Below, piece by piece: positions 9,680 through 18,182 of a stretch of 64,000 nucleotides of DNA (within the stretch, counting starts at the first letter, position 1; every line of letters begins with the position of its first letter). The DNA comes from a virus. The stretch covers positions 1-64,000 of IMG/VR virus record IMGVR_UViG_3300019762_000005; one strand, given 5' to 3'. A model generated the notes under the pieces. That model had not been told where the DNA came from and searched no databases. It saw only the letters and a program-made list of their open reading frames with translations. The translations under genes were made by a program, and so were the position numbers.

Positions 9680-9964
9680 TTACTCGTTTCTTTTAAGAAT
9701 ACTATAAGCCTTTTCTATAACGCACTTCAATTGAGCCTTAGTGGTTTTATTATAAGTAGCTGTTGATAACGGTATATCTCTTGAATCGTACCTATTAGCA
9801 CTACTGATAAGTCCGTTTGTAATCCTAATGTCTTTAAGTAAGTTATCACAAGAAACTCCATATTTCATTTTTTTTATATGTTTCAACACCATAGAAGCAT
9901 ACCTACATTGCAGTATCACTCTATGCTTATTCAAACATTCTACTGTAGATATATCTATTCCCAT
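9680..9964 (-). CDS. Small basic protein, unknown
   Basis: 94 aa, basic and mostly helical, with conspicuous Cys residues (about 8, 20, 39 and 80) that do not form a CxxC pair. It overlaps the stop of the collagen-like gene by one base and is followed by a promoter-like element, so it is the last gene of that transcription segment. No motif is recognised. A virion accessory role is likely from the neighbourhood only. Confidence 0.6.
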   Translation of the reverse strand: MGIDISTVECLNKHRVILQCRYASMVLKHIKKMKYGVSCDNLLKDIRITNGLISSANRYDSRDIPLSTATYNKTTKAQLKCVIEKAYSILKRNE

Positions 9965-10863
9965 TATATAGTTGTTTTAGCACTGTTATAAGCTGTTACA
10001 AATATAGACCTAACTGTTAAAGTTGGATTTCCCGATTTAGCGAAAACACTAGTTAACGACATTACAAGGTCTGCACTTATTGGTATGTTCAGCAATTGAG
10101 ACGATACACCTGATGGATCTGTGGTCCAAGGAGCTAAGTTTGGATTATGAACTGTTGTTGTAACTGTACCTGTAGCTGTAGTAGCTGTACTCATTCGAGC
10201 TTTTATAACTGTCTTAAGCATAGATGCATCCGTCGCATTTAAAACACCAGTCTGAAAAGCTGTTCCGTTCAAGTCTCCGTTTAAAATATGACTACTCGTT
10301 AATACTGTAGGGATAGAAAGCCAGTCTATCTCAATCTCAAACTCTGCACCAGGAGTACTTAAAAAAGCATACGGTATAGTAGGAGCAGTATATGGAGCTC
10401 CTAAAGCTTCATTCACGTCTGCAGTAACTGTATTATGTGAAAAGTCAGCGTTTGTATTCTGCTTAAACTCCAGAGTAGGCTGATTAATCATAAAGTATTG
10501 ACCAGCAAAATCAGAAGCTACTGGTATTCCTCCTGATATAGTAGTTACTAAAGCCATAAATCCAGTATTGCTAGGAGCTAACGTGAAGCCGTTTCCAGCT
10601 GCGTCATCAGCCCAAGCTGCATAAAAAGCACCTACCAGAGGCTCTGTTAAACTTGTTGTGGTAGCATCATCAAAAGTTACTATCCATTGATTACCTACAT
10701 GGGTAATAGTAGATATACTTCTGCCATTTGTCCCATTCGTTCCGTTAGTACCATTTACTCCGTTCGTTCCTGGTGCTCCTACGGCTCCAGTATCTCCTTT
10801 ATCACCTTTTATGTTTGTAAGGTCCATGCCTGTTCTTCCACAAGCGTCACATGATTCTGCCAT
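9964..10863 (-). CDS. Collagen-like (Gly-X-Y) virion fibre protein
   Basis: 299 aa from the ATG at 10863 (MAESCDACGRTGMDL), which falls right after the previous stop. A longer start at 10905 would overlap that gene by 38 bases. Residues about 20-50 form a collagen-like run (GDKGDTGAVGAPGTNG then repeated GTN triplets), which makes rigid triple-helix stalks in phage fibres and head decorations. After it comes a beta-rich globular C-terminal domain of about 230 aa. The CDAC pair near the N-terminus is shared with the Cys-rich C-terminus of the upstream partner (CGFFTEDCGCSN). It is probably a trimeric fibre or head-decoration protein. Confidence 0.75.
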   Translation of the reverse strand: MAESCDACGRTGMDLTNIKGDKGDTGAVGAPGTNGVNGTNGTNGTNGRSISTITHVGNQWIVTFDDATTTSLTEPLVGAFYAAWADDAAGNGFTLAPSNTGFMALVTTISGGIPVASDFAGQYFMINQPTLEFKQNTNADFSHNTVTADVNEALGAPYTAPTIPYAFLSTPGAEFEIEIDWLSIPTVLTSSHILNGDLNGTAFQTGVLNATDASMLKTVIKARMSTATTATGTVTTTVHNPNLAPWTTDPSGVSSQLLNIPISADLVMSLTSVFAKSGNPTLTVRSIFVTAYNSAKTTI

Positions 10864-10867
10864 ATTT

Positions 10868-11923
10868 TTAGTTGCTACATCCGCAGTCTTCAGTAAAGAA
10901 TCCACAGATTTTGTTTAAAGTTGTTATAATTTCTGAACTATCTGTTACACTCAAGCAAGTAAGACCTGCTTTAACACCGTCCAATAGTAATTGTGCTTCT
11001 AATACTTTGTCTTCTAAAGCTTTGAATGCAGTATCAGAACACTTATCTGTAGATGCATATTTAGCCCAAAGACCATCTATACAGTTCTGAGCATTGCAGT
11101 AGAAGAATCTCTTTTGAGTAAGTAGTGTTCTAGTGTATGCTGGTTGATGGTATCTATATACATCCATCTTGTAGGCGAACTCATAGTATCCATCTGTCTG
11201 ACCCCAAGTATGTTCTGGCAAGTCAAAAGACCCAGTATGAGTTGTAGGCCAATTGTTTGTAACAGTAGTTACTACAAATGTAGTAAGATTAAGCGTTTTC
11301 TCTACCAATACTATAGTGTCTACAACGTTTCCATTAATATCTTTAACTTCTATATATAGCTTTGTTAATACAGTGAAGCCATTCAAAGGATAAGTACCAG
11401 GATTAATAGTCCATCCGTTATCATTATCAGGAGAACCTCCGTCTATAGAAGTAGTTTCCTTAATGTTCAACTTGTTGCAAGTACTAGCCATACATATAGT
11501 AAGAGATGTTTCTGGTAGTGGAACTTGGTACAAGAATGCTGGATTCAATAAGCTGTACTTGTATGCTGCAGATGTAGGTGTACACGCTGTGTCAAACGTA
11601 TATGTAGCTTCAGCCTCGTAGTCTCCATCTCCATGAGCATAAGGAAATGTTCCTAAAGAGAATCTATCTGTAGGTGTCGCAGGAAGATTAGCTATAGGAA
11701 CAATTATAGTTTCTATTAATACTCTTATTGCTGGATTGGTATCAAATATATCTATCGAAATACCTGTTACGTTTCCAGTTCCTGCTGCTGGATCTGCTGG
11801 ATTACAATACCCTGCAGAACCCCATCCGTCAGTAACTCCACCAGTAAGCAATCCAGAGACATCAAATATCTCTATAGTGCTACTATCGTCATTACCTCTT
11901 ACTTCTATTTTTGGTACAAACAT
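10868..11923 (-). CDS. Beta-rich virion protein paired with the collagen-like fibre
   Basis: 351 aa, Thr/Asp/Gly-rich with many alternating beta strands in the first 260 residues. Then comes a helical C-terminus (DTAFKALEDKVLEAQLLL) ending in a Cys-rich tail (CGFFTEDCGCS). It has no signal peptide. It lies immediately upstream of the collagen-like gene and downstream of the lysis genes. The C-terminal tail resembles adaptor ends of Bacteroidota phage structural proteins; a fibre or head-decoration function is inferred. Composition matches the neighbouring virion genes. Confidence 0.65.
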   Translation of the reverse strand: MFVPKIEVRGNDDSSTIEIFDVSGLLTGGVTDGWGSAGYCNPADPAAGTGNVTGISIDIFDTNPAIRVLIETIIVPIANLPATPTDRFSLGTFPYAHGDGDYEAEATYTFDTACTPTSAAYKYSLLNPAFLYQVPLPETSLTICMASTCNKLNIKETTSIDGGSPDNDNGWTINPGTYPLNGFTVLTKLYIEVKDINGNVVDTIVLVEKTLNLTTFVVTTVTNNWPTTHTGSFDLPEHTWGQTDGYYEFAYKMDVYRYHQPAYTRTLLTQKRFFYCNAQNCIDGLWAKYASTDKCSDTAFKALEDKVLEAQLLLDGVKAGLTCLSVTDSSEIITTLNKICGFFTEDCGCSN

Positions 11924-12519
11924 TAAAATTTCGTTTTTAGAGGAAGCTTTATACCTGCCTCATGTTCATTATTGCTGTTAAGTCTTATGTTGTGCTGATA
12001 AAATATCTGCATGTCGTTCTTTAGCTTCACTGTAGCATTCAGTCCAATCTTCGTTACTGTACTATCGAATCCTACTGATCCACCTACAAATAACATATTC
12101 TTCTTTGCTGAAATATACTTTTCAATTATTAGAGAATCAGTATTTGTTACTACCCTCTCAACCTCTATTGTTTTGACAGGACACATTACACTGTAATTGA
12201 AATTGCTTTCCACTATTGTTCCATCCACTACAGCTGTAAAGTTAGCTTTTAAATCTGGCTTCATAACATGATACGTGTAATTCATGTATTGATTCGAATC
12301 CAAGTACACGGTATCAGGCTTTAGATACACATACCTAGTAGGGCCTTCTTTGTATTCTATAAAACTGTCAACTCTTGTTACAGTATCTGAAGTGTGTACA
12401 TATCGAATAACCTCTTTCTCTATAGTCTCAGAATGATCCCTTTTGCAGGAGTTAATCTGTGAAACCACAAAGAATGACATTACAGATAATAGTAACGCTA
12501 ATAATAAATTTGCTCTCAT
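11923..12519 (-). CDS. Membrane-anchored envelope protein, spanin candidate
   Basis: 198 aa. An N-terminal hydrophobic segment (residues 3-22, ANLLLALLLSVMSFFVVS) is followed by QINSC, a weak lipobox-like end, and then a charged region. The C-terminal third alternates strands (GGSVGFDSTVTKIGLNATVK) like a periplasmic or outer-membrane beta domain. It sits last in a holin, lipase, M15 peptidase series and overlaps the peptidase by four bases. That position and topology fit a spanin-type lysis protein, but no coiled coil or C-terminal membrane segment is obvious, so the role is tentative. Confidence 0.6.
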   Translation of the reverse strand: MRANLLLALLLSVMSFFVVSQINSCKRDHSETIEKEVIRYVHTSDTVTRVDSFIEYKEGPTRYVYLKPDTVYLDSNQYMNYTYHVMKPDLKANFTAVVDGTIVESNFNYSVMCPVKTIEVERVVTNTDSLIIEKYISAKKNMLFVGGSVGFDSTVTKIGLNATVKLKNDMQIFYQHNIRLNSNNEHEAGIKLPLKTKF

Positions 12520-12992
12520 ACGTCAAAAAGGTACACTTTTGGATTATCAATATCACAATGAACGTCAAGGTGTACCCAAGATATTGGCTTACCGTTCTTG
12601 TTATGTTCTAGTCTTAATCTGTAAGGGAATAAATCTTCGTTAGCTACAATCCACATTCTAACTTGTTCAGCTGTCATACCTTCTACTTTGAAGTCTAACG
12701 CCTTACCCATTATGTGAGCAGATAAGTATAATCTCCCTTTCTTTGTCCTGTTCTTCAGGACGTCAGTCATGTTATCCCTAAGTCCTCTCTCATCGTATAT
12801 ACCACCTTTCTTCCAAGTGTTAGCTGTGAAAGGTAGGTTCAAATTCTTTCTGAGTATAAGTATCGTCTCAAGTAGCCTGGGACATAGAAACCTCCAAGCA
12901 GCTTCTCCATACTTTTTGTAGACTATTGGACCTACTAGTTCCTCTATACTGAAAAACTTTTTAATTCCTTTATAAACTTCTTCTTCAGTCAT
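12516..12992 (-). CDS. Peptidase M15 endolysin (D,D-carboxypeptidase/endopeptidase type)
   Basis: 158 aa. The M15 zinc signature is visible: SAHIMGKALDF gives the S-x-H-x(2)-G-x-A-x-D pattern (His93, Asp100), and WVHLDVH supplies the third zinc ligand (His141) near the end, with Glu129 a possible catalytic acid. Such enzymes cut peptide cross-links in peptidoglycan. There is no signal peptide, so export must rely on the holin-like neighbour. It overlaps the patatin-like gene by 8 bases and the membrane-anchored gene by 4, consistent with one lysis operon. The length is typical for single-domain phage M15 endolysins. Confidence 0.88.
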   Translation of the reverse strand: MTEEEVYKGIKKFFSIEELVGPIVYKKYGEAAWRFLCPRLLETILILRKNLNLPFTANTWKKGGIYDERGLRDNMTDVLKNRTKKGRLYLSAHIMGKALDFKVEGMTAEQVRMWIVANEDLFPYRLRLEHNKNGKPISWVHLDVHCDIDNPKVYLFDV

Positions 12993-13830
12993 GTAGTATT
13001 CCTATTTCTGTACCTTGTACGTATGATTTGTAAGTTTCCGAAGGTTTGAATATCATTGGCTGTATGCTTGACTTCTTTTTCATAAAGATCATTTCAACGT
13101 TTTTACCGTCTTCTACTGCGTCTCTTCCGTCTTGAATATCCTTGATAAGATTCGCTCTAAAAAGCAATCTAGGAATTGAAAGTATCCCTTGTATAATGTT
13201 GTCGTTTCTGAAATCGTGTACTGGATCTTCCTCATCAAGAACAATAGCTCTTACTATATCAGAGTTCTGAATAGCGTAATCTATCGGCAAGGAAGTAGAA
13301 AACCCTCCATCTCCGTATTCTACACCATCTACAAATTCTGTAGCTGTGTAAGGATATGCTAATGTCGAAATCCAAACCCACTTTGTAAACTCCTTCCAGT
13401 TGTGGTCCATGTTAGACTTGTATAGGGATTTACTAGTGCTCATGTCTGTTACTACTACAACAATCTCTTTGCCTTCTTTCTTGAGTCTTCTGTGAGTCTC
13501 TTGAGTGTACTCTCTTCGTATTGTTTCTAGTAGCTTGTTAGTAGTTCCAATAGGATTCTCCATTACAAAGTTCCATGCTAGAACACCTTTTCTAAGCTCT
13601 CCGCTACTATCAAATGGTGCTCTATCGTATATAGATTTGTTAGTAGAAGAAAGAAAAAGCTTTTTAGCTTCAGAGTTCTTTCCTTGAGCGATCATAATAC
13701 ATACCAAAGCTCCTGTACTAGTGCCTACGTATAAGTCGTAGCTTCTTCTTCTGATAGATTCTACACCTACAGCAAAAGCTCCGTTGAAGCCTCCGCCAGA
13801 TATTACTATTGAATTAATCTTTTTTTTCAT
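12985..13830 (-). CDS. Patatin-like phospholipase in the lysis cassette
   Basis: 281 aa. The N-terminus carries the patatin oxyanion loop (SGGGFNGAF, residues 11-19) and the nucleophile elbow GTSTG with Ser38. The catalytic Asp of the Ser-Asp dyad is Asp174 in YGDGGFS. All three patatin blocks are present and in order, so the enzyme should be an active acyl hydrolase on phospholipids. There is no signal peptide. It overlaps the holin-like gene by 17 bases and the M15 endolysin by 8, placing it in the lysis operon; membrane-lipid attack at lysis is the natural inference. Host takeover of lipids is an alternative. Confidence 0.85.
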   Translation of the reverse strand: MKKKINSIVISGGGFNGAFAVGVESIRRRSYDLYVGTSTGALVCIMIAQGKNSEAKKLFLSSTNKSIYDRAPFDSSGELRKGVLAWNFVMENPIGTTNKLLETIRREYTQETHRRLKKEGKEIVVVVTDMSTSKSLYKSNMDHNWKEFTKWVWISTLAYPYTATEFVDGVEYGDGGFSTSLPIDYAIQNSDIVRAIVLDEEDPVHDFRNDNIIQGILSIPRLLFRANLIKDIQDGRDAVEDGKNVEMIFMKKKSSIQPMIFKPSETYKSYVQGTEIGILHD

Positions 13831-14347
13831 CTGTCGGTAATTTAATGTTTAACCAAGACTTTGCTTTCTTAAGTATAGGCATAAATTCATCCCATCCGAG
13901 ACGAATAAAGTTCTCTATGTTTGATATGAAAAAGTTTATCAGTACAAAATTGAAGAAGGCATAGTGCAACCATTCATAATAATTGAATTCTACACCAAAT
14001 ATAGGTTTAATCTTTACGTTGTTTGCTAATACGTGAGCGAACCCAATCATCAACATGTACACAAATAGCTTTACCCAACCCCTCTGAAACTTATTGGATT
14101 CAAAAGGCTTTCCTTCTTTCTTTGAAGCCTTGATTCCAGACCACATTTCTACAGCAAACAACCCTAACATTACCACTCCTACTACAGACTCTATGCCCAC
14201 AAACTGTTCAAAGTAGTAGGCTAGTGTAGCTAGTATTACGGAAGAGGTGGCCAATATCCCTTTAGTGTTATGGAATAAGCTGTCTAAAAAATCATTGTAG
14301 TCTCTGAAGCCTAAAAATAGGAATGTTGTATGGATAATCTTTTTCAT
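13814..14347 (-). CDS. Holin-like membrane protein
   Basis: 177 aa with three or four hydrophobic helices: residues about 35-50, 53-68, 90-105 and 125-142. The segment FAVEMWSGIKASKKEGKPF, followed by RGWVKLFVYMLM, matches the look of the phage_holin_4_1 (toxin-secretion/lysis holin) family, where a DxxxG helix end is followed by a KxG-rich loop and another helix. It is first in the lysis operon and has its own promoter element 17 bases upstream of the ATG. The C-terminus is charged and cytoplasmic-looking, as expected for holins. It is longer than most class I holins (about 140 aa). Confidence 0.75.
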   Translation of the reverse strand: MKKIIHTTFLFLGFRDYNDFLDSLFHNTKGILATSSVILATLAYYFEQFVGIESVVGVVMLGLFAVEMWSGIKASKKEGKPFESNKFQRGWVKLFVYMLMIGFAHVLANNVKIKPIFGVEFNYYEWLHYAFFNFVLINFFISNIENFIRLGWDEFMPILKKAKSWLNIKLPTDEKKD

Positions 14348-14364
14348 AGTCGTTTTTTATTATT

Positions 14365-14373
14365 GCAAATATA
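14365..14373 (-). promoter_or_regulatory. Promoter -7 element for the lysis operon
   Basis: The minus strand reads TATATTTGC followed by 17 AT-rich bases and the ATG of the holin-like gene. It matches TAnnTTTG exactly. No clear TTG -33 box lies 17-23 bases upstream. It is the first such element upstream of the lysis genes, in a 30-base intergenic gap. Confidence 0.55.
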
Positions 14374-14377
14374 GAAA

Positions 14378-14656
14378 TTATTTCTCTACTTCTACAGTTC
14401 CCCAATGATCTTTCCCTCTGAGCCTGCCTCTATTGGACTTTCTTAAAACTTTATTGTTGTTCACCTCAAATTCAAAAAGCTCGTCTTCAGAGCAAGGAAA
14501 CACTGTTCCATCTACACAATGCACTATCAATTGCCTAGACTTCTTCTCTACCTTGATGTAGTCAACTACTTTTAACTCTTCTTCGTAATATATTCTTGCC
14601 CCTGAGCAAGTGACGTTTAACGCCATTTCTGTGAATGAAAATATTCCTTTTGCCAT
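14378..14656 (-). CDS. Small unknown late protein
   Basis: 92 aa, mixed beta strands (KVEKKSRQLIVHCVDGTVF) ending in a basic loop (KSNRGRLRGKDHWG). There is no membrane segment and no recognised domain. It is the last gene of the fibre block, 4 bases after the 232-aa gene and just before the lysis promoter. It could be a small fibre chaperone or a virion protein; nothing in the sequence decides. Confidence 0.6.
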   Translation of the reverse strand: MAKGIFSFTEMALNVTCSGARIYYEEELKVVDYIKVEKKSRQLIVHCVDGTVFPCSEDELFEFEVNNNKVLRKSNRGRLRGKDHWGTVEVEK

Positions 14657-14660
14657 CTTT

Positions 14661-15359
14661 TTATACTTTTACTCCGTATCTAAACCATTTCATTAAATCT
14701 TCTCTAAGAGGACTCATGTTCCCATCACCAGCATTTCCTAAAAAGCCTTGGGAGTCAAGCCCTACCGTTGCGTATACTGTTCCTGGAGTGTCTTCTATAA
14801 AGTCGAAAAATCCAACTCCCATACCTGGGCTGTCTACAGTACCTTTTAGTGCTTGACGTTCATAAGCAGCAGAAAGATTCTGCGTTAAAGAGAAAAAAGA
14901 AGCTGCTTCTCCTAAAGGTAGATGCTTTCCTATTATAAAGTATAAATACTCATCGTTCATCCTTTTAGAGCAAGCCTCTATGTTTTTAATGTGATCCTTT
15001 GAAAAAGCTACTAAAAGAGTTTCTCTGGCTTGTTCTAAAGAGTAACCTTTACCCATCAAGTACGGAACAGAATCAGTATCAGAAGAAAGGTCTAAGGCAA
15101 TCAATGCATCTTTATCTCCGTCTGTTAGTAAAGCCCAACCGTTAGTATTTAAATAGTCTTTACACCATTGCTTAGCAACGCTATATTCTTCTATTGAATT
15201 ATTGAAATTTTTAAACCATTCTTCTATAGAATCCACTAACATAGAGTTAGGTTCTGATAGGTTTTCAGAAGTAAAGTACTCAAATTTTACATTTGGATCT
15301 TCAGCTATTAAAGCTGAATATGTTTTTCCTGCTGGAATTATTCTGTGTAAGTGTAACAT
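14661..15359 (-). CDS. Unknown protein of the fibre block
   Basis: 232 aa. The first 60 residues alternate strands and helices, the middle is helical (GYSLEQARETLLVAFSKDH), and the C-terminal third is Gly/Phe-rich (GVGFFDFIEDTPGTVYATVG). It has no signal peptide, membrane helix or catalytic motif. One base separates it from the 185-aa gene upstream. Such helical-plus-Gly-rich proteins downstream of fibres can be tail-fibre assembly or attachment partners, but this is inference from context. Confidence 0.65.
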   Translation of the reverse strand: MLHLHRIIPAGKTYSALIAEDPNVKFEYFTSENLSEPNSMLVDSIEEWFKNFNNSIEEYSVAKQWCKDYLNTNGWALLTDGDKDALIALDLSSDTDSVPYLMGKGYSLEQARETLLVAFSKDHIKNIEACSKRMNDEYLYFIIGKHLPLGEAASFFSLTQNLSAAYERQALKGTVDSPGMGVGFFDFIEDTPGTVYATVGLDSQGFLGNAGDGNMSPLREDLMKWFRYGVKV

Positions 15360-15360
15360 A

Positions 15361-15918
15361 TTATAATATTTTTTGCCAACGGCTTATATTTGTATTGTAA
15401 ACTGCCATGAACCCAGTCTTAGAAGGTACATTCATGTTCGAACCTATGTCCCATCTATGTATAGCAAGACTGTTAGAATCTTGATTTCTAAGGTTAATAT
15501 TGAAATTTCCTTGATTGAAAAAGAAAACTGGTTGACTGGTATTGGCAGGAACTAACCCTCTTATTCTTCTATTATTTGAAGTAGAAGAAAGATATACTAT
15601 AGTTACATTATCTAGATTTCCTGTACCAGCTGGATCGTAGTCATCCTGATGACTCGAAAAAGAAATTGGAGTTATAGAGCTAGAAGAAATGTTTAACCCT
15701 GTAGGTGAGATTACAGAAGCCACACTAATCTCTCTAACGCTTTCAGATACTAGCCCATCAATATTTACATAAGCATAATTTCCATTATTAAATCTAAATG
15801 TTTTATCATTGTAAGCAGGATTTGGAAGAGCTGCATTTAACTCTGCTAAATCTATAGCTTTAAAATGCACTGGTGTCTGAATTAATACAGATCCACCTGT
15901 TACGGATGTTATTGCCAT
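15361..15918 (-). CDS. Beta-rich virion/fibre protein
   Basis: 185 aa, low in charge and rich in Ser, Asn, Thr and Ile, with repeated short strands (TGGSVLIQTPVHFKAIDLAE; RNQDSNSLAIHRWDIG). This is typical of trimeric phage fibre or head-decoration domains. The opening resembles that of the 104-aa protein encoded at 18241-18555 (VQTPINL versus IQTPVHF), hinting at a shared attachment peptide or fold. It lies directly downstream of the SGNH hydrolase. A receptor-binding or spike accessory role is likely. Confidence 0.65.
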   Translation of the reverse strand: MAITSVTGGSVLIQTPVHFKAIDLAELNAALPNPAYNDKTFRFNNGNYAYVNIDGLVSESVREISVASVISPTGLNISSSSITPISFSSHQDDYDPAGTGNLDNVTIVYLSSTSNNRRIRGLVPANTSQPVFFFNQGNFNINLRNQDSNSLAIHRWDIGSNMNVPSKTGFMAVYNTNISRWQKIL

Positions 15919-15924
15919 GTTCTA

Positions 15925-17130
15925 TTAATTTTCTAAAACCGATTTTGCTACAGCTATACCTGTGTATCTAGCACCAGCAACTAACGTGACAGGAGCTACA
16001 TTTAATATGTCAATTCTGTAAATCGGATTGTCTTTGTTTACTAAAGCACCTAACTGTACTTCGTCTTCTTCAACTCCAGTCATTGTAAAATTCTGACCAT
16101 TCATAGAGAACTCAGAAATTCTATCAAACTTTGTAGGCTCTACATTCAACTGTAACTTATACCCTAACTTAAGCTTTGAAACATTCAAAGGAAGATTTAC
16201 GCTATTCACGATATGAGTAGCATAGTCAGCATACCCAGCAGGACTAGGATGTACATCATCAGCAAAGCTATTAGCTCTCAATGTTGAGTAGTTTCTAGTT
16301 CCTCCGGTAGACCAATCCAAGTAGTCAACTATCGTTACTTGTGGATTATTAGTCTTAAAATCTCCTTCAAGCCAAGTGTTGATTTCTAAAGCCTTAGCTT
16401 CTCTAGTAGCATTATAAGCGGCATGAGAACCAATATTGGCTACTACCAAATCTATATTATTGTCTAAACAGCTTTGAGCAAAGAACTCAAAATTGTTCTT
16501 TATTGTTTGCGAAGGAGTGTTATGAAACACATCGTTTATTCCACAATGTAAGAAAACTGCTGTAGGCTTTTGACCTCCAAAGTCTAAAGTCCTTGTTCCT
16601 CTTCCATCGCCTACGTTTGTATCAATAGCTAATACATCTCTGCTCCATCTGTTACGAACCATTTGAGTAGTTTGACCACCTATACCTTGATTGATTATAG
16701 GGATGTTCCAGTGTTGTGCTAACTCATAGCTCAATTGACCTGGCTCAGAAATGTTTAATGGATCATAAATATTTGCTGCTGGATGTAATCTTCCGTGCAA
16801 AGTAGGATGTCCTTCTGATATAGAATCTCCTATTACGACCATATAAGGAAGTACTAAGTCAATACTTTTCTCATTTAAATTAGCAATCAATACACCTCCA
16901 TATCCAGTTCTGTTTAAATGTCCAAGAGTATTAACGTCAGATGGCTTCCATAATGAAGGTGATAAACGAGTAGATGCATCTACACAAGCAACATCTATTT
17001 CCTTGTATATTGGCTGTTCATTTGTTCCTCCTGAATTGTTAGACCCTCCGCTATTGTCACAAGGGCAAGTTGTAGAAGTCGAGATTGATCCATCGTCGAA
17101 TACTGTAATGTAATTAGTTATATTAGGCAT
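15925..17130 (-). CDS. SGNH/GDSL hydrolase, fibre-associated esterase
   Basis: 401 aa. A 90-residue N-terminal part has a Gly/Ser/Asn linker (GGSNNSGGTNE), then an SGNH fold with all four blocks: block I VIGDSIS (Ser103), block II QGIGGQ (Gly151), block III CGIND (Asn199) and block V DDVHP (Asp291, His294). The last ~90 aa form a beta-rich domain. SGNH esterases in phage tails commonly de-acetylate capsule or O-antigen. Its place between fibre genes supports a virion-borne esterase acting on the host surface. There is no signal peptide. Confidence 0.88.
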   Translation of the reverse strand: MPNITNYITVFDDGSISTSTTCPCDNSGGSNNSGGTNEQPIYKEIDVACVDASTRLSPSLWKPSDVNTLGHLNRTGYGGVLIANLNEKSIDLVLPYMVVIGDSISEGHPTLHGRLHPAANIYDPLNISEPGQLSYELAQHWNIPIINQGIGGQTTQMVRNRWSRDVLAIDTNVGDGRGTRTLDFGGQKPTAVFLHCGINDVFHNTPSQTIKNNFEFFAQSCLDNNIDLVVANIGSHAAYNATREAKALEINTWLEGDFKTNNPQVTIVDYLDWSTGGTRNYSTLRANSFADDVHPSPAGYADYATHIVNSVNLPLNVSKLKLGYKLQLNVEPTKFDRISEFSMNGQNFTMTGVEEDEVQLGALVNKDNPIYRIDILNVAPVTLVAGARYTGIAVAKSVLEN

Positions 17131-17150
17131 TTGTCTTAAAATTTTAATGT

Positions 17151-18179
17151 TTATGAAATTATATTTCCATCAGAAACTCTTCTGAAGTTTGTTCCGTCAC
17201 CCACAGCAATAGTATGTCCTCCTGACTCATCTGTTACTACTATAACACTACCATTTCTAGCAGTTAAAGCTAAAGCTGTAGCTACAGTAAATACGTTATT
17301 CAATTGGAATTGACCGTCTCTATGAACAGTTGTTTTTACAGCTCCGTCTATTAACACTTGTTGTTCTACTGTACCATCTGTATTAGATACAGCTTTAATC
17401 TCATTAGTAGTAGACATCCTAGTAGCTCCTGTCCAATACTCAGAATCCATCCTTATAGTAGAGGTCTTCTGGAGATTGGTTACTGAAGAAGCATCGTTTA
17501 AAAGAAATATTGTAGTGTCGTCTACCTGCTTCTGTATAGTAGCAAAAGTATATGCATTAGTAGCGTCTCTTATGTCAAACTTACTACTTCTAGTAGCTAG
17601 ATATGTAGAGTTTGTAAAGTTAGAATCTCTAAGTATTGTAGTATCTATCTTTAAGTACCAATTTATAGGAGCTGTTATAGCTGAAGTTACCAATGATGCA
17701 TTCCCGAAAGAAGCATTAGTAGAGGTAGAAAAAGCACCTGTAACTGATAAAGCAGCTCCATTTATTTTTGCATGCCCCTCACTAGGTCCTATTGACAATC
17801 CTCCAGTTGAACCTGAAGCATAGAAATGTGATCTTCCAACACTATTCATATTGAAGTAGTTGTCCTTAGTCTCGTCTCCTACTTTAAATACGTGTTGACC
17901 TGCTTCTGCGAATATTTCAAATTTGTGAGTAGTAGGTGCAGTTCCAACTCCTACTCTATTAGTATTTGCATCTACAAGCAGGTCTCCTGAGATTGAAGTT
18001 AATCCAGATGCACCTCCACTTCTAGGATCTATAAAAGAAACTCCAGCAGTATCCTGTATTCTGTCTCCATTAGAAACAATTATATGTTGACCTCCAGTAA
18101 AGTTTCCAATATCTAGAGTCTCGTCAAGGTTCTCTCCTCCTCCTTGAGGAGTTCTTATTTCGGTTGAAGTATTCGCCAT
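17151..18179 (-). CDS. Tail fibre / receptor-binding protein
   Basis: 342 aa from the ATG at 18179; an upstream in-frame start at 18209 lies within a terminator-promoter region and is unlikely. The sequence has the usual fibre motif NTNRVGVGTAPTTHKFEI (residues about 70-90) found in shafts and knobs of Bacteroidota phage and bacterial fibre proteins, followed by Gly/Ser/Thr-rich strands. It ends in a domain with NGSVIVVTDESGGHTIAVG, a common fibre C-terminus. It opens a transcription unit that continues into the SGNH hydrolase. Confidence 0.8.
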   Translation of the reverse strand: MANTSTEIRTPQGGGENLDETLDIGNFTGGQHIIVSNGDRIQDTAGVSFIDPRSGGASGLTSISGDLLVDANTNRVGVGTAPTTHKFEIFAEAGQHVFKVGDETKDNYFNMNSVGRSHFYASGSTGGLSIGPSEGHAKINGAALSVTGAFSTSTNASFGNASLVTSAITAPINWYLKIDTTILRDSNFTNSTYLATRSSKFDIRDATNAYTFATIQKQVDDTTIFLLNDASSVTNLQKTSTIRMDSEYWTGATRMSTTNEIKAVSNTDGTVEQQVLIDGAVKTTVHRDGQFQLNNVFTVATALALTARNGSVIVVTDESGGHTIAVGDGTNFRRVSDGNIIS

Positions 18180-18182
18180 ATT

